Assembly (NCBI GenBank): GCA_019894875.1
Contig: JAGXNR010000003.1
Span: 25,390 to 89,389 of the forward strand
DNA from: Promethearchaeota archaeon
Lineage (GTDB): Archaea; Asgardarchaeota; Lokiarchaeia; Sigynarchaeales; SOKP01
DNA length: 64,000 nucleotides
Reading direction: 5' to 3'
In this document: positions 1 through 8,248 of the stretch, one piece after another
How positions within the stretch are numbered: position 1 is the first letter of the stretch
How the letters are laid out: each line of letters opens with the position of its first letter
The notes under the pieces: generated by a model
Database searches by the model: none
The model's input: only the letters and a program-made list of their open reading frames with translations
What the model was told of the DNA's origin: nothing
Program-made: the position numbers and the translations under genes

Positions 1-408
1 AAGAAGAGCTGAATTACTCATAATTTTAGAAATCAATATTTTTTTAAGTACGCGGTTAATTTCAAATTTAGTAGGAGCTAATAATTCTTCGATCCTCTCT
101 GGGCGAAAGGTATTTTCTGTATCAAAATAGTAAATAAAACTATCATTTTTTAGACCGAAAATTTCCTGGAAATGCTTATAAGCTTGAACACATAATTGGT
201 GACATAATTGAGTTTTTCCTGTTTTATTAGGACCAAAAATAACGTATTTCTTTCCCGAATAAAAACCTCCTTCTAATACTTCATCAAAGTTTCTTTGACC
301 AAGTGGTAAGATTATTTGATTGTTTTTAGAATCTTTAGAGAGTGATTCGATTTCACTTAGACCTATTATTTGGGACTTTTTAATTTCTAATATCTCATGG
401 ATATTCAT
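1..408 (-). CDS. RadA/Rad51-family ATPase, C-terminus cut by window edge
   Basis: Partial gene: ATG at 408 reads leftward 136 codons off the window edge. What is visible is a RecA-fold core. There is a Walker A motif GPNKTGKTQ at residues 59-67 and the RadA/Rad51-typical stretch FDTENTFRPERI at 95-106. This is a DNA strand-exchange or recombination-mediator ATPase family. Only about 55 residues precede Walker A, so the helix-hairpin-helix N-terminal domain of canonical RadA is absent or replaced. A RadA paralogue is therefore as likely as the main recombinase. A second RecA-fold ATPase lies at 3266-3952, so the region carries two members of the superfamily. The Walker B and L1/L2 regions lie outside the window. 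Confidence 0.75.
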   Translation of the reverse strand, partial: MNIHEILEIKKSQIIGLSEIESLSKDSKNNQIILPLGQRNFDEVLEGGFYSGKKYVIFGPNKTGKTQLCHQLCVQAYKHFQEIFGLKNDSFIYYFDTENTFRPERIEELLAPTKFEINRVLKKILISKIMSNSALL

Positions 409-617
409 TTATAGGTGATAATAAGGTTTATTGATTTAAATATAGTAAGTTAATCACTATATAAAGATAACTTAAAATATTTAGTATGAAAACCGAAAAA
501 TTAATTTAAAAATAAACATAAAATTTATATCATACTACTGAACTTTTTAGATTCACTTAGGAAAAATCGGTTTAAAAACCTATACATATCGAACATAGAG
601 ATATTCTTAATACTTAT

Positions 618-623
618 GAGGTG
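618..623 (+). promoter_or_regulatory. Shine-Dalgarno-like GAGGTG before a gene with no ATG/GTG/TTG start
   Basis: GAGGTG matches the archaeal anti-Shine-Dalgarno. It lies 8 nt before the in-frame codon ATC at 632. The reading frame is closed by TGA at 617-619 and offers no ATG, GTG or TTG before residue ~100. This motif is the main reason for placing the start of the next gene here. Confidence 0.45.
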
Positions 624-631
624 CATGTCTT

Positions 632-1243
632 ATCGCTAAGAAAAAAAAAGAAACTTGTCCTTATTGTGGTAAAAGTTTTGCATATTTATCCCGTCACAAA
701 TGCAAAATCAAAGAACGGGTAGAAGGCTCACCTGATGAAAAATCTGAAGTTGAGAGAAGAATAGAAAGAATTGAAGAAAAAAAGAAGACTTTTAATCGCA
801 CATTACATAAAGATGAAAAACAAATTTTAAATATTATAATTCGAGAAAAGGATATTTATTTTAATGAGCTTATAAAACTTTATAATAAAAAACCAAACGA
901 TCTAGAAGAGATTTTAGAGGTATTAGCCATGCAATCGAAAATTAAAATTAGAAGGGAGTTAATAGATGCATCTTGGACAAAACACATCACCCCCATTGAA
1001 GAAATCGAAGTAAATGTCAAAGAAGTTAAGATAAATAAAAATCAAAAAGATTACATATGGAATATGTTTTCAAGACAACCATGTTTTATCTGTCCTTTTC
1101 GAAGTAAGTGTAATGATACTAACATGGACCAATTTAACCCATTTCAATGTCCATGGTTAACTGAATGGGTTGAAATTCATTTATCTGGAGAAGATTATAC
1201 CATCAATTTTGATGAGATAGAAGCACACTTACGGGATGTTTAA
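632..1243 (+). CDS. TFE-beta / RPC34-RPC39-like transcription factor with N-terminal zinc finger
   Basis: The frame from about 632 encodes about 203 aa. It has an N-terminal C2HC/C2H2-like finger (CPYCGKSFAYLSRHKC), a basic charged linker, a winged-helix-like middle region, and a C-terminal cysteine set CFICPFRSKC followed by NPFQCPWL. That spacing resembles the [4Fe-4S]-binding tail of archaeal TFE-beta and eukaryotic RPC39, which help open the promoter in transcription initiation. The assignment is by motif, not alignment. The first ATG in frame (929) would drop the zinc finger and half the protein. GAGGTG at 618-623 supports a start near 632 at a near-cognate ATC. A nine-A run at 641-649 leaves a one-base sequencing slip possible. 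The gene ends flush against the convergent rlmE. Confidence 0.55.
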   Translation: MAKKKKETCPYCGKSFAYLSRHKCKIKERVEGSPDEKSEVERRIERIEEKKKTFNRTLHKDEKQILNIIIREKDIYFNELIKLYNKKPNDLEEILEVLAMQSKIKIRRELIDASWTKHITPIEEIEVNVKEVKINKNQKDYIWNMFSRQPCFICPFRSKCNDTNMDQFNPFQCPWLTEWVEIHLSGEDYTINFDEIEAHLRDV

Positions 1244-1879
1244 TTATTTCTTCTGTAATCCGACCAGATAAATTTCATTACTGGTTTTTTTAGAGGATTG
1301 AGGTTTAAATGCTTTTAATATCCTAAAAACACTCTTAGCTTTTTCAAACATCTTTTTAAAATCAGCTCCTTGGAAAATTTTCATTACCAATGATCCCTTA
1401 AACTTTAAATGAGCTTCTGCTAATTCAAGGATCTTAAGACATAAATTAATTTGTCTTAAATGATCGGAAAAATTATTCCCAGTTTTATTAATTGAAGCAT
1501 CAGACAAGATTAAATCTATTTTAGTTTGAAAATATGATTCCAGATGAGTATGAAATTCCGGTTTCGTAAAATCGTTTTGCAGAAATTGAACATTTTCAAT
1601 CTTAGATACTTTTTTAATATCTACTCCCAAAATTACATAATGATCTCGATGGTAATATTGATCCTTATACTTGGTCAAGTTATCCTCTGCGAATTTTTTA
1701 CTAACTTGGAGCCAAGAGCCCGGAGCACATCCTAAGTCTAAAATATAGAATGCTCTTTTAAATATTTCGAATTTTTTTTGAATCTCTAATAATTTATAGG
1801 CAGATCTTGCTCTGTATCTCTCTCTTTTAGCTTGCTGATAATGTGGATCTTTCTTATGAATTTTATGGTCGGCAGTCAA
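1244..1879 (-). CDS. rlmE: 23S rRNA 2'-O-ribose methyltransferase, RlmE/FtsJ family
   Basis: A 211-aa Rossmann methyltransferase of the FtsJ/RrmJ family, which methylates a ribose 2'-OH in the 23S rRNA peptidyl-transferase centre using SAM. The visible signature is the N-terminal RYRARSAYKL, the SAM-binding DLGCAPGSW at 48-56, and the catalytic K-D-K-E tetrad at K29, D127 (LSDAS), K167 (VMKIFQG) and E202 (NEIYLVG). The length is normal for the archaeal family. The start is ATG at 1879, 13 nt from the stop of the co-oriented trm1, so the two RNA-modification genes probably share a transcript. Its stop abuts the stop of the convergent TFE-beta-like gene without any gap. Confidence 0.9.
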   Translation of the reverse strand: MTADHKIHKKDPHYQQAKRERYRARSAYKLLEIQKKFEIFKRAFYILDLGCAPGSWLQVSKKFAEDNLTKYKDQYYHRDHYVILGVDIKKVSKIENVQFLQNDFTKPEFHTHLESYFQTKIDLILSDASINKTGNNFSDHLRQINLCLKILELAEAHLKFKGSLVMKIFQGADFKKMFEKAKSVFRILKAFKPQSSKKTSNEIYLVGLQKK

Positions 1880-1892
1880 AGTACTTCATATT

Positions 1893-3143
1893 CTAATTAT
1901 TTTTTAATTCTAATAGAGTTTCTTTTATCGTTTTTATATCCATATTTGTTTTAATTGATAAAAAATCAAAATGGGTTCTAGAAGCGTTATAGCCTTTTTT
2001 CCTAATAAAATCGATTAGGGTAGTTAATTTTGGTAAGTTTGAAATTTTAAAATTTTTGCTTAATTTGTGAATGTTGTAATATGAAATTGGATTATTAATT
2101 TCTTCCTTGATGAAATTTAGCAATTTTGAAATTCTATTTTTATTACTATATTGAAACTCATCATTTAAAACAATCATATCATTTACCAATTTTAAATCGT
2201 GAATATCACCTATCCAGAGAGGTCCGGCATAATCTAATTTTTTTGCTTCCTTACAAAGAGGACAGCTATAAGGTATTTCTAAAACATTTTCCTGTAAAAT
2301 TGAACGATATCCACAATTGTTGCAGTGAACTATATATCCATAATTTTTAAAGAACTGAGAGATCTTGTTTCTATCTTTGAAGGTTAAACAAAACACCCTT
2401 ACAAAATGTGAAGAATAAAATGTTAGTAAAGGAATTATCCCCATTTTATTCACATTTGCAATTCTCGATATGAAATGAACTAATATTCGAGCCCCAATTT
2501 CTTTACAATATTCTGTGTGGAGGGGTTTGGATAAATACTTTCGAATGCAACTTTTTGGCCTCACACCGAACAGAACTGCAGTATCAGTTGCTGTGATACA
2601 TAATAAGCCATCTTTACTTTGTATAGCTTTAAATGCTGCATCTATATAAAGGTTGGGGGTACCAAAAGGATCTATCGAGATTATATTTGGTTTTTTCTGA
2701 CTATTATTAGGACATGCAAAGAAATTTTGAGCAAATTCAGTAAATAAAAAATTTGCATCTTTATTTGATACTACAATATGAGAGGGGTGATTAGATATTT
2801 TATTTAAAAATAAATTTTTATTAATAAGATCTACCGCTTCTGGATTTATGTCATTAATATAAATTTTTTTAATATTTTTACATTCTTTTAACATTCGGAT
2901 AGAACTTATTCCTGAAGCTGCCATAGAATCCATGATAACGAGAGAATTTTTATTGTAAATCTTATTATAAGAGCAAATTGCTAAATTAGAAATGTCTCTA
3001 TTAATCTCCATCTTTTTATTATAAAAGACAGTCATGGATTTTGAGGGTATCGAATCCTCGTCAATCTTGTGTATATATAATTCAGTAGATCCTTCTTTAA
3101 TTATACTTAAATCAGTATTCATTAATTCTTCTTTTTTGTTCAT
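1893..3143 (-). CDS. trm1: tRNA (guanine26-N2)-dimethyltransferase Trm1
   Basis: A 416-aa enzyme that makes N2,N2-dimethylguanosine at tRNA position 26. The recognisable parts are the SAM-binding region (MDSMAASGISSIRML), the substrate/SAM motif SIDPFGTPNLYIDAA, LLCITATDTAVLFG, and a C-terminal cysteine cluster (HCNNCGYRS, then SCPLC) typical of archaeal Trm1. The C-terminal half ends in a helical domain. The start is ATG at 3143, with a second possible ATG at codon 8. It is followed closely by rlmE on the same strand. Confidence 0.9.
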   Translation of the reverse strand: MNKKEELMNTDLSIIKEGSTELYIHKIDEDSIPSKSMTVFYNKKMEINRDISNLAICSYNKIYNKNSLVIMDSMAASGISSIRMLKECKNIKKIYINDINPEAVDLINKNLFLNKISNHPSHIVVSNKDANFLFTEFAQNFFACPNNSQKKPNIISIDPFGTPNLYIDAAFKAIQSKDGLLCITATDTAVLFGVRPKSCIRKYLSKPLHTEYCKEIGARILVHFISRIANVNKMGIIPLLTFYSSHFVRVFCLTFKDRNKISQFFKNYGYIVHCNNCGYRSILQENVLEIPYSCPLCKEAKKLDYAGPLWIGDIHDLKLVNDMIVLNDEFQYSNKNRISKLLNFIKEEINNPISYYNIHKLSKNFKISNLPKLTTLIDFIRKKGYNASRTHFDFLSIKTNMDIKTIKETLLELKNN

Positions 3144-3265
3144 TCCTATATTATATTATCTTAAAATTAAATTAAATATTGTAATTTATTTGTGTTTATT
3201 CTAAAGTGAAAAAGAATGAAAAAGTATTTTTTAAAGATTTAAGAGAATTCAATTTAAGATAATCT

Positions 3266-3952
3266 CTAAAAACCATATTTAGTTAAATTGAAAGTAAATT
3301 CAACATTTTTGATTTCAGGATGTTTCGAGATTATCAATTTTCTTTGTTTTAATACTTCTGTTCGTTCGATTTTTATATCCAATGACACCCAGTATTCCAT
3401 TACTTTTCCACCACTTTGTACCTCAATTATTTGGTTGTTAACCAATTTATTCACCTTCTCATTTACAATCAAGATATCAATATTATAAGTGTTATTTAGG
3501 AAAGAAAGGTTCGCTAAAATTTGATTTAAATTATAATTTAAGTTAAAATTTTCTTCCTTTTTGTCTTTATTCAACGCTAATCGATAAAGATCTGTTAAAG
3601 AATCAATTACAATTAGGTTATATTTCTCTTTCGTTAGCTTGATATTTCCTAAAATTAAAAATTCTAAATTATATACAATATTGAATAAATCTTCAAAACT
3701 CTTTGTCTGTATAAAAGTAATGTTTTTCAGTATATCGATTGGTCCTTTTGACATTTCTTTTATTTTTTCTGCTGGGAAATTAGGTTTAGAATATATGTAA
3801 ATTATTTTACGATCATGTCTAATATTGTTGATAGCAGTTTGAAGAGAAAATGTAGTTTTTCCAACACCAAAATCACCCCAAATTGAAATTATCCCCTTAA
3901 TTAAAGGGAAGTTACGTAAAAATTCACTTAAGTCTGAGGTGGGAAATAACAT
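3266..3952 (-). CDS. RecA-superfamily ATPase, RadB/KaiC-like
   Basis: A 228-aa single-domain RecA-fold ATPase. Walker A is GDFGVGKTT at 26-34 and a Walker B-like strand is YNLIVIDSL. Near the end, KVMEYWVSLDIKIERTEVLKQRKLII resembles the C-terminal strands of RadB and other archaeal RecA paralogues. The small size and lack of N- and C-terminal extensions fit RadB-like recombination mediators or a solo KaiC-type domain. The start is ATG at 3952, about 90 bp from the divergent RNase-H-fold gene. Divergence from the classical RadB motifs keeps the exact subfamily uncertain. Confidence 0.6.
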   Translation of the reverse strand: MLFPTSDLSEFLRNFPLIKGIISIWGDFGVGKTTFSLQTAINNIRHDRKIIYIYSKPNFPAEKIKEMSKGPIDILKNITFIQTKSFEDLFNIVYNLEFLILGNIKLTKEKYNLIVIDSLTDLYRLALNKDKKEENFNLNYNLNQILANLSFLNNTYNIDILIVNEKVNKLVNNQIIEVQSGGKVMEYWVSLDIKIERTEVLKQRKLIISKHPEIKNVEFTFNLTKYGF

Positions 3953-4042
3953 TTAATTAAAAATTATTAATTTTCTCTATTAGTAATAATTATAATTTGA
4001 GAAATATAATCTTGCATATTTAACGACAGTTAATCATAAATA

Positions 4043-4900
4043 ATGACAAATCATCTTTACATCTACACTCAAGACCTAAATTTTTTCTATAGGTTGAATA
4101 AAGAACTTATTCGACTAAATGTTAATTTCGGAATTTTAACCGTTAGGAATAAAATTCCCTCCTTTGCTTCGATAATTCTCACTACTTCAGAAGAGATTCA
4201 TAAATTTGAAAAAAATCATAAGAAGCTGCAAATTCTCCCTTATAAAAAGGATGAAAATTTCCAATATTATATTTTAAAAATACTAGCTGCGTATAAAATA
4301 GATTATAAGGAGAATTATTCAGTTTTAATATTCTCAATTGATCCTGGTACTAATCATATTGGAATTGCCGTTTTTCTGGATGACTTTTATCTACAATCTC
4401 ACACAATCTATAAAAAGGAAATGTTAATAGAAGTAATTCAAAATTACATTCTTTGTTTTCAAAAAGGAAATTCAAATCCCATAACCTTAATACTTAAATT
4501 TGGTAGAGGGGTAATATCAATAACTACTGAATTATTAAAACTAGTATATGATACTTTTAAAAGCAGAAAATCTATGAAAGTGTATTTAGTTGATGAGTCA
4601 AGAACCTCCAAAATTAAAATTCATGATAAGAAAAAACAGGTAAGAACGAAACATGAAGCTTCTGCTCTAATTATTGCGATGCGAAAAGGTATTGAAGTTG
4701 ATTCAAGTAATTATCTTCAGGTTATCAGAAAGAAGATATTCCAAAATTCCAAATATCATGAGAGAGGAGAAGATGATTTAGCAGAAGTTCAAGAAAAAAA
4801 ATTAAATTTACGAAAAATTATAGAAAGAATATTAAACAATGATATTTCACTTAGTAAGTCTTCCGAATTAATCAAAAGTTTGAAAATTAAGCCAAAATAA
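4043..4900 (+). CDS. RNase H-fold (RuvC/YqgF-like) protein
   Basis: A 285-aa protein. After about 90 residues without a recognised domain comes a classic RNase-H first strand, FSIDPGTNHIGIAVF, with the presumptive catalytic Asp at D100. Next comes YLVDESRTSK (D184/E185, like the YqgF DER loop) and KHEASALIIAMRKG near 203-216, where RuvC-type enzymes carry their last acidic residues. A role in nucleic-acid cleavage (junction resolution or RNA processing) is inferred from the fold only. The neighbouring divergent RecA-like ATPase is compatible with a recombination context. The C-terminal 70 residues are lysine-rich. Confidence 0.55.
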   Translation: MTNHLYIYTQDLNFFYRLNKELIRLNVNFGILTVRNKIPSFASIILTTSEEIHKFEKNHKKLQILPYKKDENFQYYILKILAAYKIDYKENYSVLIFSIDPGTNHIGIAVFLDDFYLQSHTIYKKEMLIEVIQNYILCFQKGNSNPITLILKFGRGVISITTELLKLVYDTFKSRKSMKVYLVDESRTSKIKIHDKKKQVRTKHEASALIIAMRKGIEVDSSNYLQVIRKKIFQNSKYHERGEDDLAEVQEKKLNLRKIIERILNNDISLSKSSELIKSLKIKPK

Positions 4901-5002
4901 TATAATAAGAGAAATCCTATTAAAAGAAGCCAATTTTAATTTTTTAGTGTATACCATTTCGAGTGGGAATACAAAGAATAAATAATAAATATCTTTAAAA
5001 GT

Positions 5003-6118
5003 ATGAAGATTCATCGGTTAAGGAGTATTGATATATTTCGTGGAGCTTGTATGGCATGGATGATTTTAAATCATTTAATTGATTGGTGGTTAAAAACTGA
5101 GTACAACTGGGTATATGCAATTGCTATAATGATAATTGATCCAATTGGAGCTTCAGGATTTCTGTTTATTTCTGGGGTTAGTATTGCAATATCCTATAGA
5201 CGTAGATTAGATAAAGTAAAAGAATCAGAAGAAAATAGTTACCGAATGGTGAGAAATTCATATCTTTTTCGAGCATTGTTTATTTTCATAATCGCTATAT
5301 TGTATAATATACCCATTGCGATTGCATTAAAAGATCCTTCTATGATTTGGGCATGGTTTGTGTTATTAACGGCGGCAGTTTCACTTTTTTTAGCATGGCC
5401 ACTGTTAAAGATACATAAGCTCTTCAGGATTTTAATAGCATTAACAATTTTAGTTATTCATTTTATTATCATTTCATGGTTATTACCTTTTCAAGGAGAA
5501 TCTAATATTTTTGGTTTATTATTCCATATTCTATATAATGAGATCTATCAGGATCCAATTCTAATATTTTTCCCATTTTTTATAATAGGAACAGTTATTG
5601 GGGATTTGATATATGAGACCATCTATAATAATAAGGAAGATCACCAAAATTCAAGGTTTAAAAAAAGGTTGTTAATTCCTACGATTCTTAGTGGATTTTT
5701 GATGATAACTTCTGGTGTTTTTATCAATTTTCCTCATTTTCTGATGAGAGAAAGTTTATCTTGGGTAATATATTCAATGGGGATTGATTTAGTTTTTCTT
5801 TCTATCCTCTTAGGGATTGAAAAATTTAATATTTTCAGAACAAAAAAGAGCTATAAATTCCTATTCTATTATTCCTACTATTCTCTCACAATATACTTAG
5901 CTCATAATTTATTATATTTTCTGTTCTTAAACCAATTAGATTTAGTTAGTATATGGTTTTTTACTGCTTTATCATTCGTTTCTATTGGATTTATATTGAG
6001 GGGAATTTATAAGAAATTTGGGGATAAAGCATCTTTGAAATTACAAGTAGGGAGATTAAGTGAAAGACTAACACGAAATATTGAGGTAAGAATAAATAAG
6101 AAAAAACCTAAACCATAA
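5003..6118 (+). CDS. DUF1624/HGSNAT-like multipass membrane acyltransferase
   Basis: A 371-aa integral membrane protein with about ten hydrophobic segments. The start RLRSIDIFRGACMAWMI plus NHLIDWW and the second-helix motif GASGFLFISGVSIAISYRRR are hallmarks of the heparan-alpha-glucosaminide N-acetyltransferase/DUF1624 and YeiB-related family. These proteins carry acyl groups across membranes to modify sugars or other polar substrates. The substrate here is unknown. The short cytosolic tail is strongly basic. The stop lies 3 nt before the tlyA start, so they are likely co-transcribed although functionally unrelated. Confidence 0.65.
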   Translation: MKIHRLRSIDIFRGACMAWMILNHLIDWWLKTEYNWVYAIAIMIIDPIGASGFLFISGVSIAISYRRRLDKVKESEENSYRMVRNSYLFRALFIFIIAILYNIPIAIALKDPSMIWAWFVLLTAAVSLFLAWPLLKIHKLFRILIALTILVIHFIIISWLLPFQGESNIFGLLFHILYNEIYQDPILIFFPFFIIGTVIGDLIYETIYNNKEDHQNSRFKKRLLIPTILSGFLMITSGVFINFPHFLMRESLSWVIYSMGIDLVFLSILLGIEKFNIFRTKKSYKFLFYYSYYSLTIYLAHNLLYFLFLNQLDLVSIWFFTALSFVSIGFILRGIYKKFGDKASLKLQVGRLSERLTRNIEVRINKKKPKP

Positions 6119-6121
6119 CTC

Positions 6122-6904
6122 ATGAAAGAGAGAATTGATATATTATTAGTAGAAAGAAGACTTGTAGAAAGCCGTACAAAAGCACAATGGCTAATAAGGA
6201 AAGGATATGTAATTGTTAATGGAATAAAAATAATAAAGCCTGGTAAAAAAGTTGACAATTCCTATGATATTCAGTTAAAAAGAAAGTTTCCTTATGTGGG
6301 CCGTGGGGGATTGAAATTAGAAGCAGCTTTAGATGAATTTTCGATTTGTGTTGAGGATAGAGTTTGTGCCGACATTGGTGCATCGATTGGTGGGTTTACA
6401 GATTGCTTGTTACAACATGGGGCTAAAAAGATTTACTCGATAGATATAGCTTCTGACCGATTACATCCCTCTTTAAAGTGTGAGAAGATGAAAGATAAAG
6501 TTATTCCATTTCTAGGAGTGGATGCTCGTAAAATAATTCATATCGATGAAAAAATTGATATCTGTAGTATTGATGTTACCTTTAGTTCATTGAAATCTAT
6601 CCTTCCTAATACTAAGAGTTTTTTAAAAAAGGATGGGGACATTTTAGCCTTAGTAAAACCTTTCTTTGAGAGTGATATAAGAAGAAGAGATAAACTCAGA
6701 ATTGGGGAAGACTCCTTGTTTTATAATAAGATTCTTATGGATTTGAGTGAATGGTGCAGTGAGAATCAATTTAATCTCACTGGGATAATAAAGTCACCTT
6801 TATTCGATATTGAAACCTCTACTGAATTTTTTATACATTTGCGTATTGATGGACAGACTAGTAATTTTAATATCGCAGAGAGTATAAAAAGGTTATTAAA
6901 CTAA
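6122..6904 (+). CDS. tlyA: TlyA-family rRNA 2'-O-methyltransferase (S4 + FtsJ-like)
   Basis: A 260-aa protein with an N-terminal S4 RNA-binding domain (residues 3-60: RIDILLVERRLVESRTKAQWLI) joined by the conserved YVGRGGLKLEAAL linker to an FtsJ-like methyltransferase domain with ADIGASIGGFTDCLL as the SAM motif, then SIDVTFSSL and LALVKPFFE. TlyA proteins methylate ribose in 16S/23S rRNA. The name haemolysin is historical. Length and domain order match the family. The ATG at 6122 sits 3 nt after the upstream stop. This is the second FtsJ-superfamily RNA methyltransferase in the window. Confidence 0.88.
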   Translation: MKERIDILLVERRLVESRTKAQWLIRKGYVIVNGIKIIKPGKKVDNSYDIQLKRKFPYVGRGGLKLEAALDEFSICVEDRVCADIGASIGGFTDCLLQHGAKKIYSIDIASDRLHPSLKCEKMKDKVIPFLGVDARKIIHIDEKIDICSIDVTFSSLKSILPNTKSFLKKDGDILALVKPFFESDIRRRDKLRIGEDSLFYNKILMDLSEWCSENQFNLTGIIKSPLFDIETSTEFFIHLRIDGQTSNFNIAESIKRLLN

Positions 6905-6943
6905 GCATCTAAATAAATAATAGATTATATGAAATCTGAGATT

Positions 6944-8113
6944 TTAGCTTCTTGGATAATTCTTGAATATCTTTCCCCATTCTGTTTTCATAAAACTCTT
7001 AATTCTACGTTTTCCTATAGTTGGATACCAAATCATATCATGATAGACTGATGAGGCTAAAATTGGGGCTCTGAAAAAGATCTCATTTTTGAAAAGTGGA
7101 TTGATGAAACTAAGTGGTCCTTTTCTTACCATTTGGTCACCCCATATTACTAGACTTCGTTTGACTTTAAAATTCCAGTTAATGTCCAAGACATCCTCTC
7201 CTATAATTTCTATTTGGTCAAAATCTCCACATCCTAATCCTTCATCATGAGCCAACTTGATTGCAGGTAGTTTAAACGGATCAAAACCTAGCATGTGAGC
7301 AACAACAGTATCGACAGCAACCTGGTCATATCCTGCGAGGATATAATTCTTAATACGGGGTAACATTGTTCTAGGTCCAGCTCCATCACCACATACAGTT
7401 CCATCCACAACCGCTAATATTTGAGGATGGATTTGTTTTTGGATAATTAATAGATCTACTAAAACTTCTGACATATACTGATGTGAGAAATGTCTTCTTT
7501 TTGTAAGCAGTCCCCCAAAAGCGTTTTTCATTGCGCATGTAATTCCCCCATGTTTCATTTCCTCTGAAGACATTTTTAATGAACCCCCTATCGCACCGGT
7601 GTGCCCATGAGTTTTCATCGTGGGAAGGTGAATTATTGGTTTTCCAACATAAAATTCGGGAATTTTAAATCCATCAGGGAATACTTTAGAATCTAAGGCA
7701 TGAAGATTTTTATTTTTCAGATTTATAAACTTGGGTCTTAAGGATTCGTATGAAACAAATGGGATGCGGGTTAATGGTAGAAACCATGCACCATATTTTT
7801 TTATTACAGGACTCCATTTATTTCCTTTCAGCCCTTTCTCTATATTAGTAACTACTGTTCTATTCTCAGCAGTAAATATTTTTTTTGGGTCATATCCATC
7901 ATTAGTTAATACTCGAAGTACACCTTCAACTTGCCATGGGGGACTAGAACACGCAGGGAAAAATTTTGACCAACTTAAGTTTAATTTCAAAATTATTTTA
8001 TGGTATTTCTCGAAGAAGGTTTGATAGTTAGCAAGATGCATTAATTTCTGGTAATCGTCAAGAATAGTTTTAGGGGATGTTTTAACTACAAAAATTTGAG
8101 AGTTAGAGGTCAT
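6944..8113 (-). CDS. DUF362 domain protein
   Basis: A 389-aa soluble protein with the DUF362 signature. It has an N-terminal KIILKLNLSW strand, a central LPTMKTHGHTGAIGGSLKM with CAMKNAFG, and the C-terminal AVVDGTVCGDGAGP and AVDTVVAHMLGFDP blocks. Family members often carry ferredoxin-like Fe-S modules, but no 4Cys motif is present here. The biochemical role of DUF362 is not established. It is the last gene on the leftward strand after the oligopeptide transporter, separated by about 135 bp containing TATA-like sequence, so it probably has its own promoter. It converges with tlyA. Confidence 0.75.
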   Translation of the reverse strand: MTSNSQIFVVKTSPKTILDDYQKLMHLANYQTFFEKYHKIILKLNLSWSKFFPACSSPPWQVEGVLRVLTNDGYDPKKIFTAENRTVVTNIEKGLKGNKWSPVIKKYGAWFLPLTRIPFVSYESLRPKFINLKNKNLHALDSKVFPDGFKIPEFYVGKPIIHLPTMKTHGHTGAIGGSLKMSSEEMKHGGITCAMKNAFGGLLTKRRHFSHQYMSEVLVDLLIIQKQIHPQILAVVDGTVCGDGAGPRTMLPRIKNYILAGYDQVAVDTVVAHMLGFDPFKLPAIKLAHDEGLGCGDFDQIEIIGEDVLDINWNFKVKRSLVIWGDQMVRKGPLSFINPLFKNEIFFRAPILASSVYHDMIWYPTIGKRRIKSFMKTEWGKIFKNYPRS

Positions 8114-8248
8114 AATACGGGTGTTGCTTAACAGATTTAATTAATAATCGAATTCTTTAAATGAATTATATCTAAAATTATAAAATCTAATGATAGAAAA
8201 TTTATTTATATATTGAAAAAAATAAAAAATTTAATTTTAAGTACTAGC

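Noticed and set aside
929..1243. 104-aa gene starting at ATG 929
   Set aside because: The same frame continues about 300 nt upstream with a zinc finger and coding-like sequence, and a Shine-Dalgarno motif lies at its beginning.
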